From the NCBI GenBank assembly GCA_017979445.1, contig CM030704.1:9841658-9905657 (forward strand): DNA of 64,000 bases, in the 5' to 3' direction. The notes beneath the pieces were generated by a model. That model was not told the DNA's origin and did not search any database. It saw only the letters and a list, made by a program, of their open reading frames with translations. Below are positions 1-12,399 of this stretch, piece by piece. Both the position numbers and the translations under genes were made by a program. The DNA is from Akebia trifoliata. Lineage: Eukaryota > Streptophyta > Magnoliopsida > Ranunculales > Lardizabalaceae. How positions within the stretch are numbered: the first letter of the stretch is position 1; each line of letters begins with the position of its first letter.

Positions 1-378
1 GGTCAGGTTCAAACGACAACCATTTCAACACACATATAGACAACGTGTTTTGTCTTATATGGGAAAAAATGTTTGGAATGGGCTGATTTTTTGTGAGGAT
101 GATCTCTGTGGTGAGGAGATCATCCTTGCCAAAAATCAGTTCATTATGAAACTTCTAGACCGTCCAATTTTTGTTGAAAAATTATAGACCGTCCAATTTT
201 TGTAAATCAATTTTGATGGGGTTACAAGTTTTGGAATGGGATGAATTTTTGCCAGGATGATCCCCTCATCACAGAGATCATCCTCACAAAAAATCAGCCC
301 ATTCCAAACATTTTTGCCCATATAAGACAAACACGTTGTCTATATGTGTGTCGCAATGTGTGTTGCAGGAACCCGACC
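1..378. mobile_element. Long-TIR MITE (Mutator/foldback-like)
   Basis: Bases 1-~145 and ~235-378 are inverted copies of each other. The outer ends read GGTCAGGTTC on the left and GAACCCGACC on the right, and the match runs through the ACACACATATAGACAACG block and the TTTGGAATGGGCTGATTTTTT block. No ORF explains it. The arms are far longer than those of Tourist or Stowaway elements, so a Mutator-type or foldback MITE is the best guess. The right flank is AT repeat, so the target duplication cannot be read, and the left end may lie at or before base 1. Each arm also holds a smaller palindrome (96-106 with 116-126). Confidence 0.7.
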
Positions 379-379
379 T

Positions 380-778
380 TATATATATATATATACATAT
401 ATACATATATGTGAGGTGTATTAGCAAGAAAAGAATAACTAGAATAAATAACTATTTTATATTTATCACAAAACTACAATTAGCTATTATTTTTTCAATG
501 ACTTCATCTGTATAACATGAAATACTGCAAAAAATTCTTTACAAATCAGCTTAACTCAATGATTTTCTTTGTATACATTACTATTTTGTATTCAAATTCA
601 TTTTTAAGTGTTCTAATTATATTATGTACTAGCAATAATAAAGAATAGAAGTAATGTATGTATGTATATATATATAATCTTCTTGAGGATAACGGAAAAG
701 AAATGAAGAAGTGAATTAGCAAGAAAAGAATAACAAGAATGAGGGAGAAATTCTATTTAAAAAAACAAATAATGTATG

Positions 779-828
<50 letters not shown>

Positions 829-905
829 TACATATATGTGAGGTGTATTAGCAAGAAAAGAATAACAAGAATGAGGGAGAAATTCTATTTAAAAAACAAA
901 TAATG
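380..905. repeat. AT microsatellites with a duplicated ~100-bp segment
   Basis: TA/CATATA tracts lie at about 381-411, 661-677 and 776-838. A segment beginning TTAGCAAGAAAAGAATAAC is present at about 420, 716 and 847. The last two copies also share the following GAGGGAGAAATTC sequence, so the stretch has duplicated locally together with its AT tract. No gene is seen here. Confidence 0.6.
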
Positions 906-1383
906 TGAGTTGTATGCCTCGGCCAAAAAGTGTATGCCTCACATTGAGGGGTATGCCTTTTATGCACCTCATGGTTTGAAGTGCAAGCCTTAACTACTTT
1001 AAGGTTTCAACCTTATGCCTCAGGGTGTTTTCAATAAGCCTTATCTTGAGGCACGCTTCTAAAAACACTACTGTGAAGTGTGAACCATTCCAAGAACTGC
1101 CTGTAGGTGGGTATTGTGATATTTTAACTTATAATTAATTGGAAAAGTATACACCATCTACTTAACAAGACTCATAAAATGTGATGGTGAAGTCAGAGTA
1201 GGTTCAAATTTGTAAAAAAAATAAAAAATAAAATAAAAAATGCCATCCAAAGAACCCGTTAAAATGTGATCTCTTAAATGTTTTTTTTTTGTTTCTTTTC
1301 GTTTGGAGCCGAGATGTTGTTCAACTGATATTTTAATGATTAGATTGTTTGGTTTGTGTGGTCAGTTATAGTTTGGGGAGTTC

Positions 1384-4031
1384 ATGGCATCGAAGTTGCA
1401 TCAATTGCAATCCAAGGCAACACAAGCCTCACAGTTTGTGGCTAAGCATGGATGTGCTTACTACAAGCAGTTATTGGAGCAGAACAAACAATACATCCAA
1501 GAGCCCCCTTCTGTGGAGAAATGCAACTTATTATCAAAACAATTGTTGTATACTCGTCTGGCCAGGTTAGTCTCTCTCTGGTTGGTAACCTTTCTTTATT
1601 TTTTTCTTTTTTCTTGTTGTACCTTAGTGGAGTCATAGTTTCCTGCCTCCTGGTGAAGGTGCCAACTTGCTAAAGTTGGTTAATGTCTGTGAGTGTTAAT
1701 ACCACAACCTGGGTTTGAAACTTGCCTCAATCTACTTTAACTACTGACCTGCTTGGTTATCAAAGAAAAAAAAAAAACGGTTCCCTGCGTGCCTGGTTTG
1801 ATGATTTTCTTGGTTTGGGTTTTTGTTCGTGGTTTGTTATTCGTTGCTTAAAAAAAGAACCTGGTTCACAGTGGTAGGCTTCTGTAATTTAATGTTGTTT
1901 CACTTCAGATATCAATTCTAAACTATCAAGTTTTGCTGCTTTGACTTTCCTCTAGCAAATCGTTGTACTTGTGACGTATGACCTATAGAGAAAATAAGGT
2001 CTCGTAGGGTTTAGGGTTAGGGTTACAATTTTTGAAAAGAAAGGGTTTACTATTCTGGCTAAAATAAGAAATAGGGGCTTCATGGGTAAAACATATGAAG
2101 AAAGGAAAAAAAAATGGTTTTTAGGGTGGTTGATGGATTCACAAATCACAAGTGTTTTAGGATTTTTTTTTAAAAAATATGAAGAATCTAGGATTGGGAA
2201 AAAGAAACAAGCCTAATATCATACTAATTGATGGGTATATTTCGGTTCTAATATTAAGATTGACAACAGAAATTAAGAAGAATCCTGAGTGTGATTCCTG
2301 TGATCCTAGGAGTCACACCTAGGGATTTTGAAAGCTTTACAAGTAAGTTCAAGAGATAAAACAACTTGCTGCATTTTTTTTTTAATTCATCAGACTCTAT
2401 TGTAAAACACAAATAGGAGTTATATAGCATCCCTTGTGTCCAACGCTACTTCTGTCTTGTAAATTAAAATTGTCCAAAACTCCAAACTACCCTAATTACC
2501 CATGCAGACCTCATCAACAAGTTCCTATGTGGGAGCGGGGAATAGGGAAGTCGAAGTCGGTAATTGCCTATTAGAGTTATCCTTACATTTTCTAGGACAT
2601 GTCCAAAAAATATGTTTACTGAAATGAGGGGGATTCAAAGAATGACATTATATAGCATTAGAAAAAAAACCACTGACCTCATATATCAAAACATACATTG
2701 AAGTTGGAGAAAAATCAGACATTGATTGCTGTGGAAGTTTCAAATCACAATTCTCTTTTCCTCTGAAAGCTAGGGGAAAGTGATTTGTTTGGTTTTTCGC
2801 TCAACTGCCTTGACGGGATGCTATTTGGTCCCATTTCTTTTATCTTTTCAATATATATTGGATTAGCCTTCATCTATGTTGGGTATGTATCATAATTGTT
2901 CCGGTCATGTTTTCAGTGATAGAGTTAGGGTCCTATGGAATCTCTTGACTTTTGCAATATGTTGGGGTTGGGGGCACCCTGTTGCATCAAAAGAAAAAAA
3001 AAATGTTGAGGTATTTGGAAAGAGAGGATTAAGTCTTTGAAGGAGAAGAAAAGGAGATGAATGCTATTATTTTGGAAGCCAATCTTCCTTGTTCCTATGA
3101 TCTAAGTGTTTCACACAGAGTTAAAGGGTTATTTTTTAGGAATTTGTTTTTAGGTGGGATTCTTTAATGATGTGACCTGGAGTGAGAAGTTTCTGTGCTT
3201 GTTTTCTTTTTTGGGTGGGCTTTTGTATGCTAGTTTGCTTTATGTGTCTTTCTTTGTTTCTTGTAAGGTTTCCCCGACCTTCATCCTAGCCATCCCTGTT
3301 CATGTTTATTTATTTATTTATTTGCTTTCAATTGAACAAATAATTTCTATAATTCATAAAAAATAAAATCATGATTTTGATTTTTTACTGGTTATCCTAG
3401 ATGCATCATTTAGAAATTATTTGAGAAATATTTTTCAAATGATTCATAATCCTTCTGAATGAATCTGTTGAAACTATGATTTTGGGATTGATTACCATCT
3501 GTATTTTAGTTAAACCCATTCCCTGATGTCTTATTTCATTTTGAATTTCTTGCTGATTCCCCACTCCATGCCCAAAACATTCCTTGAAAACTCATCTATC
3601 CTTTTGAAATATGATCATCCAAGAATAAAGCTTCCAGCTTAAAATACTAAACATCTTACAAATGACACTTTAAGATGGGTATTTCCAGCCATTTAGTTGT
3701 TAAAGTGTTTGCTGTAGAAACTTGAATCATGTATGTGGTTCACGTCAGGGTGTTTGACAAGTGAAAACTGCCTACATATGTATGCATGCATGCAAGTAGT
3801 TGTTTATATTATTATCCATCCAACTGATTGTTAATCTTTGGTAGCCTTCCTGGTCGTTACGAGTCATTCTGGAAGGAACTTGATTATGTTAAGCAGCTGT
3901 GGAAGAACAAGCAGGAGCTTAAGGTTGAGGATGTTGGAATTGCTGCCCTTTTTGGGTTAGAGTGTTACTGCTGGTTCTGCGCTGGTGAGATCGTGGGCCG
4001 AGGATTCACATTCACAGGTTACCATGTATGA
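1384..4031 (+). CDS. Mitochondrial F1Fo-ATP synthase subunit g (2 coding exons)
   Basis: Coding exons are 1384..1565 and 3845..4031, joined by a GT-AG intron (donor AG|GTTAGT, acceptor GGTAG|C) that restores an AGC codon. The product is 122 aa and begins MASKLHQLQSKA. It matches the plant subunit g family (ATP-synt_G) along its whole length: KHGCAYYKQLLEQNKQYIQE near residue 20, KQLLYTRLASLPGRYESFWK in the middle, and GIAALFGLECYCWFCAGEI then GRGFTFTGY at the C-terminus. The hydrophobic GIAALFG..CWFCAGEI stretch is the membrane helix. Subunit g is a small Fo component of the inner mitochondrial membrane, known from yeast and plants to help ATP synthase dimerise. The start is the first ATG giving the family N-terminus. 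The 2.3-kb intron holds a SINE. No frameshift or stop is seen, so it looks functional. The 3' UTR should follow 4031; a further intron in the 5' UTR is possible but not shown. Confidence 0.93.
1654..1778 (+). mobile_element. tRNA-derived SINE in subunit g intron
   Basis: The segment has a pol III A-box-like part (GCTAAAGTTGGTTAATG) and a B-box-like part (GGGTTTGAAACTTGCC), and ends in an A-run (1766-1777). Similar sequences border it: GTTTCCTGCCTCCTGG at 1638 and GTTCCCTGCGTGCCTGG at 1780, an imperfect target duplication. A second copy lies inverted at 5137-5257, which supports a dispersed family. Confidence 0.6.
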
Positions 4032-5136
4032 ATGACAGCAACTACTTCCGAGGAAAACTGCTTCATGTGGATTTGTGTTTATAAACTTGTTGGCAATGTG
4101 GTGATTTGAGTCACTGACATGATTCTACATGAATTTTTTTGTTCAAGTTAACCCTCAATAATTCACAAATTTGGTAAGTCAAGTTCTTTTATGTAGTGGC
4201 TTATAAGTAATATGAAATTGCATATCTTCTTCCATTTCTAACACTTGCTATTTGTGAAATTTTTTATTTATGGTTCCAGTTACACTTTCTGGTTCATTTG
4301 TTTAACCTTCTTTATTCCTTGAGACATGATTGGAACTAATTGATACAAATAACAACGAAGTTTACTCCTCTTTTGAATACTAATGGTGTCTTTGGTAAAA
4401 AAGTTAATGTTGAGCTCTGAAACTTCAATCTGAACTAGGTCTACTACTTTCATGCTAATGAGTGTCTGGTAACAACGTTAATTCTGATCCCCGGGATTTT
4501 GACCTGAATCGTGTCGTTTTTGTATTAAGTAGTATGGGCCAACATTTGAAGAAGCGTTCCAAGTGGATGTCCATTTACTTGCAGTTTTATGGTCCATACG
4601 TGTTTGTTGTCGGTAACTCATCAATGGTTTCTGAAAGTGCTGCATAGACATACCCTGAGAAAATTATTTGCTGTTAAAAAATGAGAGGCTTGGCTTTCGT
4701 CGAAAATCAAATAGTTGGTTCCTGGAGGGATCATATTTGCTCTTCTGTGAAGAATTCAAAACTAAAATAGATGAGAGAAGAATGGGGAAAGAAGTGGAAC
4801 TTAGAAATTAGGTTTTTCTATAATGGTTTGAATCTTCAGGAAGAACTAAAATTCAGCTCAAATCACAACCTTCTTAATTTTCAACTTCATTTACATATAA
4901 CCTCATTCAACTGTTGCAGAAGAATCTAATACGTTCAGAACCCTCAAAGTTGAAATAAATTTGAATTCTCTATAGAGCAAGAAGTTTGAAGAGGGTGGAA
5001 GCTGTATGAGTATTTATATTTTGCTTTTATGAACCTCTTTGAGCTCATCAATCCTTTTCTATTTTCATGGTTTATCAGCCTTCTTTGTAATCTTGAATTT
5101 CTTCTCCCTAAAATTCCATCGGTTTCAACCCTTTCC

Positions 5137-5257
5137 TTTTTTACTTAAGCAAAGCGGGTTAGTGGTTCGCAAGTTGTTGGTGAAGGCAGATTTTGAACCC
5201 AAGTCATAGTATCAACACTCACCAACTTTAACCATCTTAACAAGCCACCCACCTTAT
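5137..5257 (-). mobile_element. tRNA-derived SINE, second copy
   Basis: Read on the minus strand it gives GGTTAAAGTTGGTGAGTG (A-box region), then GGGTTCAAAATCTGCC (B-box region), then a tail with AACCACTAACCC and a short A-run. It aligns over its full length to the copy at 1654-1778, including the part downstream of the B box, so the shared region is more than a tRNA. Target duplications are not clear. Confidence 0.55.
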
Positions 5258-5299
5258 CATCTTCTGATTGTCTTCAACAACTATTCTTCTTCTTCTTAA

Positions 5300-8200
5300 A
5301 AAAATCTTATAAATTTTTTTTTTTTCCCTTATCCATGTATACCTTTATTTCTTCCTAAATGCCAGCCTTATTAAACAACTAGCGTAAAACATTTACCATT
5401 TAAACTCAAGATTCTATCCTCTTCAACCTTCAAATCTCAAGAACAAGATAAGATTTTTTTTTCTAGTTTAGTTGAAGATGATGAGCTTTTGAGAAGAAAC
5501 CTAAAACATTGTAATAATTGTACCAATGAGTCCGAGTTCTCCAGTAAGACAATCTTTGGGAATGTCTTTTAATAAAATACCAAATCCACCCTTTCAAAAC
5601 AACAGCCAAAAGTTTACAGAAATTGTCACAAGCAGTGCGTATTTTGGTTAAATATTTGAGCTACCACCAAAGCTTTAGAACTAATGCAATGCCCTTAGAC
5701 TTTAGTCTTCTCTTATTTTACCTAAATGATTTAGAAGTCTTTGACATTTCTTCCGAAATAAGTCATCTTTCAATCTCTTGGATGATGCTGGTCATGACGA
5801 TAATGATGGTTAGTGATAATTATCATTGTTGTTATCACCAGCTCCTATTTTGGAATTTTGTGATTCTCTTTCTTACAGGGAACAATTCCTTTCTCACTCG
5901 AACACTCCTCTAATAGTCAGTTCTTAGATCTCTACGGATCTGTTTGTTACAGATTCCAAGTTCTGCTTCAGAATTCTGTGTCTAGGAGAAACAAAAAGTC
6001 CAGAGTTTGGGAAGTTGCATCCATGAGAATCTTGTTTGTAACAGAAGTGACCAAGAAATAGTAAAGAGGTTGAATTCATTATGTTGTTTAATCAGTGTGT
6101 TAAGAATAATGAGGGGTGAAATCATCATTTTATCCCCAAACGTTTTTCGGTGTTAGCTTCTTATATTGGCTCACGTTCAAAAGCAGTCCCAGCAAGATTT
6201 CACAAAAACGTAGTTTTGGACTTCTAGCAGAAGCAAAAGCCGTTACTAACAAACATACTTCTCTGACTTTTTCAGCCCAAAGTAAAGAAGTCATAAAAAA
6301 AAAACCCGTAACAGGCAAGCCCTAAAATTTTGGTGGGAGTATGTGAGTCTAGGAATGATGAAACCTCCATGGGTCCTAGTGAATGTAACTTTGCCATTTC
6401 TTTGAGGCTTTTCTTATTGAGAATTAAATCGTTGAACATTTGGAAGGATTTGTTAGAGACACAGAAAATTGCTTGCCAAGCCCAGTAGAAGAGAAGGTGT
6501 GGAGGACAGGAGTGGAGAAGAAAACTTTAGAGTGGTTGTTTGTATCTTTAAGAGGTAAGTATCCCACTTGTTGGGAATTCTTTCTCCTATTTGAAATAGT
6601 GGCATTTCTCAAACACGGTGCTGTGATCTCTCTAGACATTCACAATTTTCTAGCTCTTTTTTTCATAAGTCCTACTGCAGGTGCTAAAAGATGTTAGCAA
6701 AAAAGTTATCTCACCTCTAGACTTGTATCTTGAGGAAGATCTTTCCTATTCCATGCAAAAAGTCTTTAATCTTGTAAGGATTTCTTTGATCATGACCCTT
6801 TGATGATCAAATTAGCTAAAAAAATAAAAAGGGCTGAATTAAATCACCAGAAAAATCCTTTACCTATGTGTTGATAATAGTATTTATAGCTGTACAAAGT
6901 TTTTCTCATATTGATAACTTCCTTCTTTGAAAATCTTATGCATGTTTCCCAATTCTCATTGAATTAGGATGTTTCCATCTTTATCTATTTGATTTCGTGA
7001 TGAATCATAATTTTTTCTTATGTTAATCTCCTTTTAAAGTGGTTTAACAATTTCATTCTAACTAGGAGTATGCAGATCCTATGAAACCATCTGCTTTAGG
7101 TCCATTCTTATTGTCTTTCTAATTCTATGATCCTCCTTTCATGAACTAAGTTCTCAGCAATGTTAAGTTGAGTACTTTGCGTTCTTACAAGTGTCACGTA
7201 GCCTGAGTCCTCTTAAGTAATTCGCTAAAGTGAGGAATGAGTGTCTCGGCTATATCTCTTTTGCTGAATGGTCCTCCCTACTTCAATGATGGGGCGTATG
7301 TCCATTTTGATTCAGTCTTGCCTTACGTTAGTGGCCATGTGGAGATGTCTTATTGGTCCACGTCATCAAACGTAATCATGCCCCCATAATTTCTATTTGT
7401 GAGATTTAGGATTTGCATGGGCTTAATCCTCATTATAAACAATTGATGAAGTTGTTTGTATCTGTTATAATGCTGTGTAATGTTGAAGTAATATTTTGAA
7501 TCAAACTTTTGTAATATTTGAATGGTGTATTTTAATCTTTAATTACGGCATGATAAACAATTAAAGAAGTTGAAGTGTATAATATTAAAGAAAAGTTGGG
7601 GTATCAATAATAGATCTCGTATGTTTTTTTTTTATAATGAAAGGATGTTGGTGCACGCGGCATTACCACAACTCCATTCTAACTTGTTATCCAAAATATT
7701 TTATTAAAACTATATTTTTACCCCCACCCCCTATTTACTAATCCTTAAACCTTAATTGAAAATTTTATTTTATTTCTATCCTTTAATTAATAATTGATTA
7801 ATGATTAAAATAAATCAGATAATGTTTTTTTCTTTTCCAAGATTTCCATTGCATTAGACTGAGTTATCTTGCCTACATCAAATTTTTACAATTCTTACCC
7901 ACTCCATGGTAACCAAAAAAAAACTCTGTTTTAAAAAAAAAAATCTTGTTTACAACACTTTGTGAAACTTCAACAATTAAAAGAAAAAAAATCTTTTTCA
8001 AAAAATAAAGAACACATTCTTGCATTTTAAACTGGTTTTTCACATTTTAAACATGTTTTTAAAATAATAAAATCTCACTTTTGTGGGCCTATAATTTATT
8101 TCCATTACCTTATGGTTGGTTTTGATTTGATTTATAAATGTTGTTTAATATAAGATTTGATGATAACATCTTCATGTTATGATTTTTTAATTTTTTCAAT

Positions 8201-9199
8201 AGTATCTTATCTTGTTCAAAAGAGTCAGTGATGGTTAAACATTTTTTAGCATCATAGAATGGAAAATTATGCGTGGAAACATGTTATCCTACATATATAT
8301 TCAATAGTTTTTTTTTTCTTTGCTGAAAAATATATTGAAACCTTAGAATAAATGTCTAATGAATTCTAGACAATTTTTTTTTTATATCATTTTTAATATA
8401 TATATTTTTTACTTTTTATTTGTTATATTTATCATTTTTTCCGACGTTTTCCATTGCCGTTTTAAACCTATATTTCGACTTGGTGACTATGATCCACTCT
8501 ATATAATAAAATACAACAATAAGTCTCACTCCATCTGCAGTTGTGGGGTATAAATGTCCAACTCCAACTATAGTGGAGTGGACCCCATACTACCCCATAC
8601 TTTATTGGTAGAGCCCACTTTCTCAATATCACACAAAAATGTAGTTGTTATAGTTTTGTGGATATAAAGATTGTGATAAAGAAGTGTGGTTCACACAATC
8701 CCATTTTATTGCATTTCCTTTCTCTTCATTTTTCAATTTTATTGTCTTTTTTCTTCTCTCTTTGTTTAATAGTACCCATTAACTTTACTATCTTTTCTCT
8801 TTTACTTATTTATAACTCTAAAATAATGCCTATGTCGAAGTCACGGGCAAACTCTAATTTTTCAATATTTGACAAATTTACCCAATTCCTTAACTTTATT
8901 TATATAATTATTTTAACTTATCCTATTAAATTCAAATTTAATCGTGCATACATTTTACTATATTTCTCAAAGCTATAACCTTAATGGCAAAACTAGTTTG
9001 TCCAATTTATTTTTCTATAGAAATTTAGGAAAACATCATATTGATTCGGTTTTCAAGTGTTTTTTATAGAACTCAAATTTGATCGTGCTTAAAGCCTAAA
9101 TCTATATTATCCAATTCATTGGTACCAGTGCGAACTTCGAACCGAACCACTTCATGGTACGGTTCGGTCTGATTTCGTAAAATAAAGTGAATCGCGAAC
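5300..9199. other. AT-rich spacer, no gene recognised
   Basis: Short ORFs occur (for example 5623-5913, 6130-6318, 6440-6697, 8658-8978), but none gives a recognisable protein or a convincing chain of exons. The segment near 8120-8190 (TTTGATGATAACATCTTCATG) resembles 52030-52060, so part is an old dispersed repeat. Nothing else is supported. Confidence 0.5.
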
Positions 9200-9427
9200 C
9201 ATGGTTTTAAAACTCGATTTCATGTCTCGTCTCGTCCAAGCTCGATACCAAGTCATCTCGGACGAGTTTTCCGATACGTTTGAGACATCTCATGAGACAA
9301 ATCAAAAAAATGAACGTGAGTCTAAAATCTCGATCAAAAAATGATTTTGTGAGTTGGTCTCATGCAGCTCCAATATCGAGTTAACTCAGGCGATACGTCT
9401 CGGTCTCGGAGGAGTTTAAAAACCATG
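9200..9427. mobile_element. MITE-like element with 16-bp inverted ends
   Basis: The left end CATGGTTTTAAAACTC (9200) and the right end GAGTTTAAAAACCATG (9412-9427) are near-perfect inverted copies enclosing about 228 bp of sequence rich in TCTCG and CGAG. A related end (CTCGAGTTTTAAAACTATG) is seen near 52800. It has no coding capacity. A clear target duplication is not visible. Confidence 0.5.
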
Positions 9428-10399
9428 CCACTGACCCATCGAATTTTAGCCGGGTTGGGTTCGGCAAACCAAACCAATTTATTATATATATATATATATT
9501 CATTATTTATATTTATAATTTGGATTGTTATATTAATATGTTTCTATTAACGTAGAATCTTTTAACATTATAATTGTACATATATCTTGTATAATTAAAT
9601 TATTTATATTGGCAAACGAACCAAGAAACAAAGTATCTCTACCCACCCTAAGGAAGGTCCATTTTAGAGTGGCAAACCACAAACCTGAAATCAAATCGAG
9701 CGAACCGACGAACCAGGTAACATAGGTCTAAACTAGATTTCTCAGTGCTTCTAAGTTTGATGGTAAGGTCCAGTTGTCCATAAATAAGACCTTTGTATTA
9801 ATATGTAAAAATTTGACTATATTTTCCTCAAATTTTTAAGTTCATAACAACATTAATCCAATTTTAAAAGTGAAAGAAAAGAGAGTAAAAGGTTTAGAAG
9901 GGGGCAAAATGCAACTTTTTTGCTATCCTATCATAGCTATGGACATTTTTGGATGATTATCACCTTCTTTTCCACGTTAAGGAAGTGACAGAAACTCGAT
10001 TCTATGTTTCGGGAGGCGGTAAAAGTCTAATGTAGAGTTCATTATTTCTCTTTTAGGAATTTTGATACGGTTTTGATGCTTTAGAGTTCGTTATTAATGG
10101 TTAGCAACTTGACACTTGGTTTTGGTTAGTTCCTAATGATTAGTGAAGCCCCGCAAGTTTTGTTTTGCATTCATTTGAGCATCGCAAGCCTTCAGATGTT
10201 TCTCCATACACATTTTTGACAGAGACATTACATGCTAAATCTAAATATTTCACCAAAATTTTATAAAATCTGTCAAAAATACCAAAATTCCCTTGACACT
10301 AAGGAAACAACGCTTCCAGAAATGGAAAACATCAACCTAAGGTAAAAGAAACTGTCAATGCCCACTTTTTGGTTATGTACACAAAGAATAAGATTAAGG

Positions 10400-10634
10400 C
10401 CCTTATATTAGTCACGTGCCAAGTGACATTTATGTTTCATGACCGTTCGATGTTAGTATTATACCGGTATGAGGTGTACAAAGATGATTAAAGAGAAGGG
10501 AAAAGAGAAATAGAGGACAATACATGATGTATTTACGGGATTCATCCAAATTTGATCTACGTTCCCAGATTTTTAAGAGTTGCTCAACTATTCTTGAAAC
10601 TGTTACATTATGTACAATACATGAGGCTACACAC

Positions 10635-10679
<45 letters not shown>

Positions 10680-10760
10680 GAGGAAGAGCCTCCTTGTGAG
10701 AGAATGAAATCCCTTTGTTTTGTTACACTTTATCTTATTTATAGAAAAAATAAAGGTGAA
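10400..10760 (-). repeat. Copia-type LTR fragment (minus)
   Basis: On the minus strand there is a TATA-like TATAAATAAG near 10735-10745, then a CT run, then a segment with GGGAACGTAG and ATCCCGTAAATAC. This resembles the R/U5 part of plant Copia LTRs (pattern ACGTAGGC...CCGAACCACGTAAAT). The fragment has no visible ends. A promoter region of an unseen gene is the alternative. Confidence 0.35.
10643..10676. repeat. (GA)n microsatellite
   Basis: An uninterrupted AG run of about 33 bp, followed by GGAAGAGGAAGAG. It lies within the presumed LTR fragment at the usual place of a CT-rich leader (read on the minus strand). Confidence 0.9.
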
Positions 10761-10931
10761 ATGACTGAATTGCTCTTATTCCATTGACTATGCTTTTCCA
10801 CCTCACATATGATCAGTCCACGTGGTACACATGTATGAAATTATGGGCTTTGTATCGTCTCTAATCCTAGAGGAGGTGAATAGGATAATAAAACTTTTTT
10901 TAAAATCTCCTAGGTTTTCTAGATATGTCAA

Positions 10932-12379
10932 ATGATTAGATCAAGTCACCTATGTCTATTCACCAACAAGTAAAACCAAATTAGGTCCAAAATTATGCTA
11001 AAACAAATAATGCACTTAAGATTATACAAATTTAATTCATGTCATCTATGGCATGGCATTCATAGCATTCATAGTAGTCATAATTATTTAAATACATTCA
11101 CATGTAAAGTAGGCTTAAACATAAATATAAAAGGAAACACAAGATTCATAGTGGTTCGGCAACTTTCCTACATCTATTACCAATTACCCTTCTCTAGGGT
11201 CTTGGGCTTTACTATCAAAGAGAGATTTATGGTTCACCTGAAAACCGTACAAGTATATTTTTCTCTGGGATAAATCTAAATCTATGGGATTTGAAAGATA
11301 AATCTTCTTTTTTAAATTTGTAGATTTTATCCTTAGGGAATCCACAACCTTGCTCTTTTAAGTAGAGCCCTTAACTCTATCAAGAACTTGGTTTTGATTA
11401 GGAACCAAGAACCTTAAGAATGAAAAGTAAAAATACAAAAATCACTCAGTAAGACTTGACTCAACTCTAAAGATCTTCCAATATGGTGCTTGAGTTCTTC
11501 ATATCCATGAACTTGGCTTCCTCCATCACTTTGTGCTCCTTGCTCAAGTGTATGTTTCAATGTATGTAAGGTAGAAGGGATGGGAGAAAAATGAGATCAA
11601 ACTAAGAGGTTTAGTGTTGAGGGTGCATTCAACTAATGCTATGTTCTTATGTGGGCATAGAATACTTTCAAAGTGTTGAGAGGGGAGAACACAACTTTTC
11701 TAGGGTTTGATCAACCCACAAATAAACAAAGGGACTGAATTTTAAGGGCATTTGTGAGCTATCAAAGAACTAATGGCGATGCCATGACATTTCATAGCGG
11801 CCTTCATAGGTCCAACGGTCATATTTTAAGCTATAGAGACCTAGACTTTTGTTCTAACGGTGTCAATGTGAGAAAAAAAAAAACATGTACTTGAAAAGGC
11901 ATGCTTACTGCCAGGACCCCTGTTAATTTTAATAGGGGTATCATTAAAATTACCAAAATACCCTTTTGGGCATTTTGAGCTTCCAAGAACTTCGATGAAC
12001 AAATGGTTCGAGGATTTTTTAGATATTATCTATATGAGTTCTCCAAACTATCACTAAGAAGTCTAGGAAGTCTAGGTGCTCCCAAGAAGCACAAAAGGAA
12101 AGCTTTTGGGGCTCCCATGAAACCATTTTTGACTCTCGGAGGGTCTAATGATCTTAATGTTCTTACTATTATTAGCCAACCTAATTATCAAAAAGGTGTT
12201 GGAAAAAGTTTTAGGTGGTCTAATTACCTTATAGGCTTTGTGCATACATTTAAAGTATTTTGTCAAGGTGCTTGAGGTTGAAAGACTTTATCAGAGTCTT
12301 CATGACTTCAAGTGAAATCATGTCTGAGACACAATACGATCTCGAGATTGATAAAATATGAAATTAAAAATCTCATCCA
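10932..12379 (-). repeat. 1.4-kb direct repeat, copy A (Copia LTR-like)
   Basis: It aligns along its length, with many changes and small gaps (roughly 80% by eye), to 14592-16020. Shared landmarks are TAGATCAAGTCACC at the left, AATAATGCACTTAAGATTAT, GTGTTGAGAGGGGAGA and TTATCAGA.TCTTCA near the right. On the minus strand it carries a GTTGCCGAACCACTATGAAT-like motif typical of the R/U5 region of plant Copia LTRs. No intact ORF is present. The two copies may be the LTRs of one decayed element, but no PBS was found between them. Confidence 0.5.
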
Positions 12380-12399
12380 TTGTCAATTATGAGACAAAA

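Noticed and set aside
4380..4480. MITE with ends like the one at 41165 (TGTCTTTGGTAA and TGTCTGGTAACAACG)
   Set aside because: The two motifs are in direct, not inverted, orientation, so no element can be defined.
6116..6697. Overlapping ORFs on both strands, with a GAGGTAAGTAT donor-like site
   Set aside because: No recognisable protein, no convincing neighbouring exons.
10430..10787. Small ORFs on both strands
   Set aside because: They lie over a GA microsatellite and a Copia LTR-like segment, with no homology I recognise.
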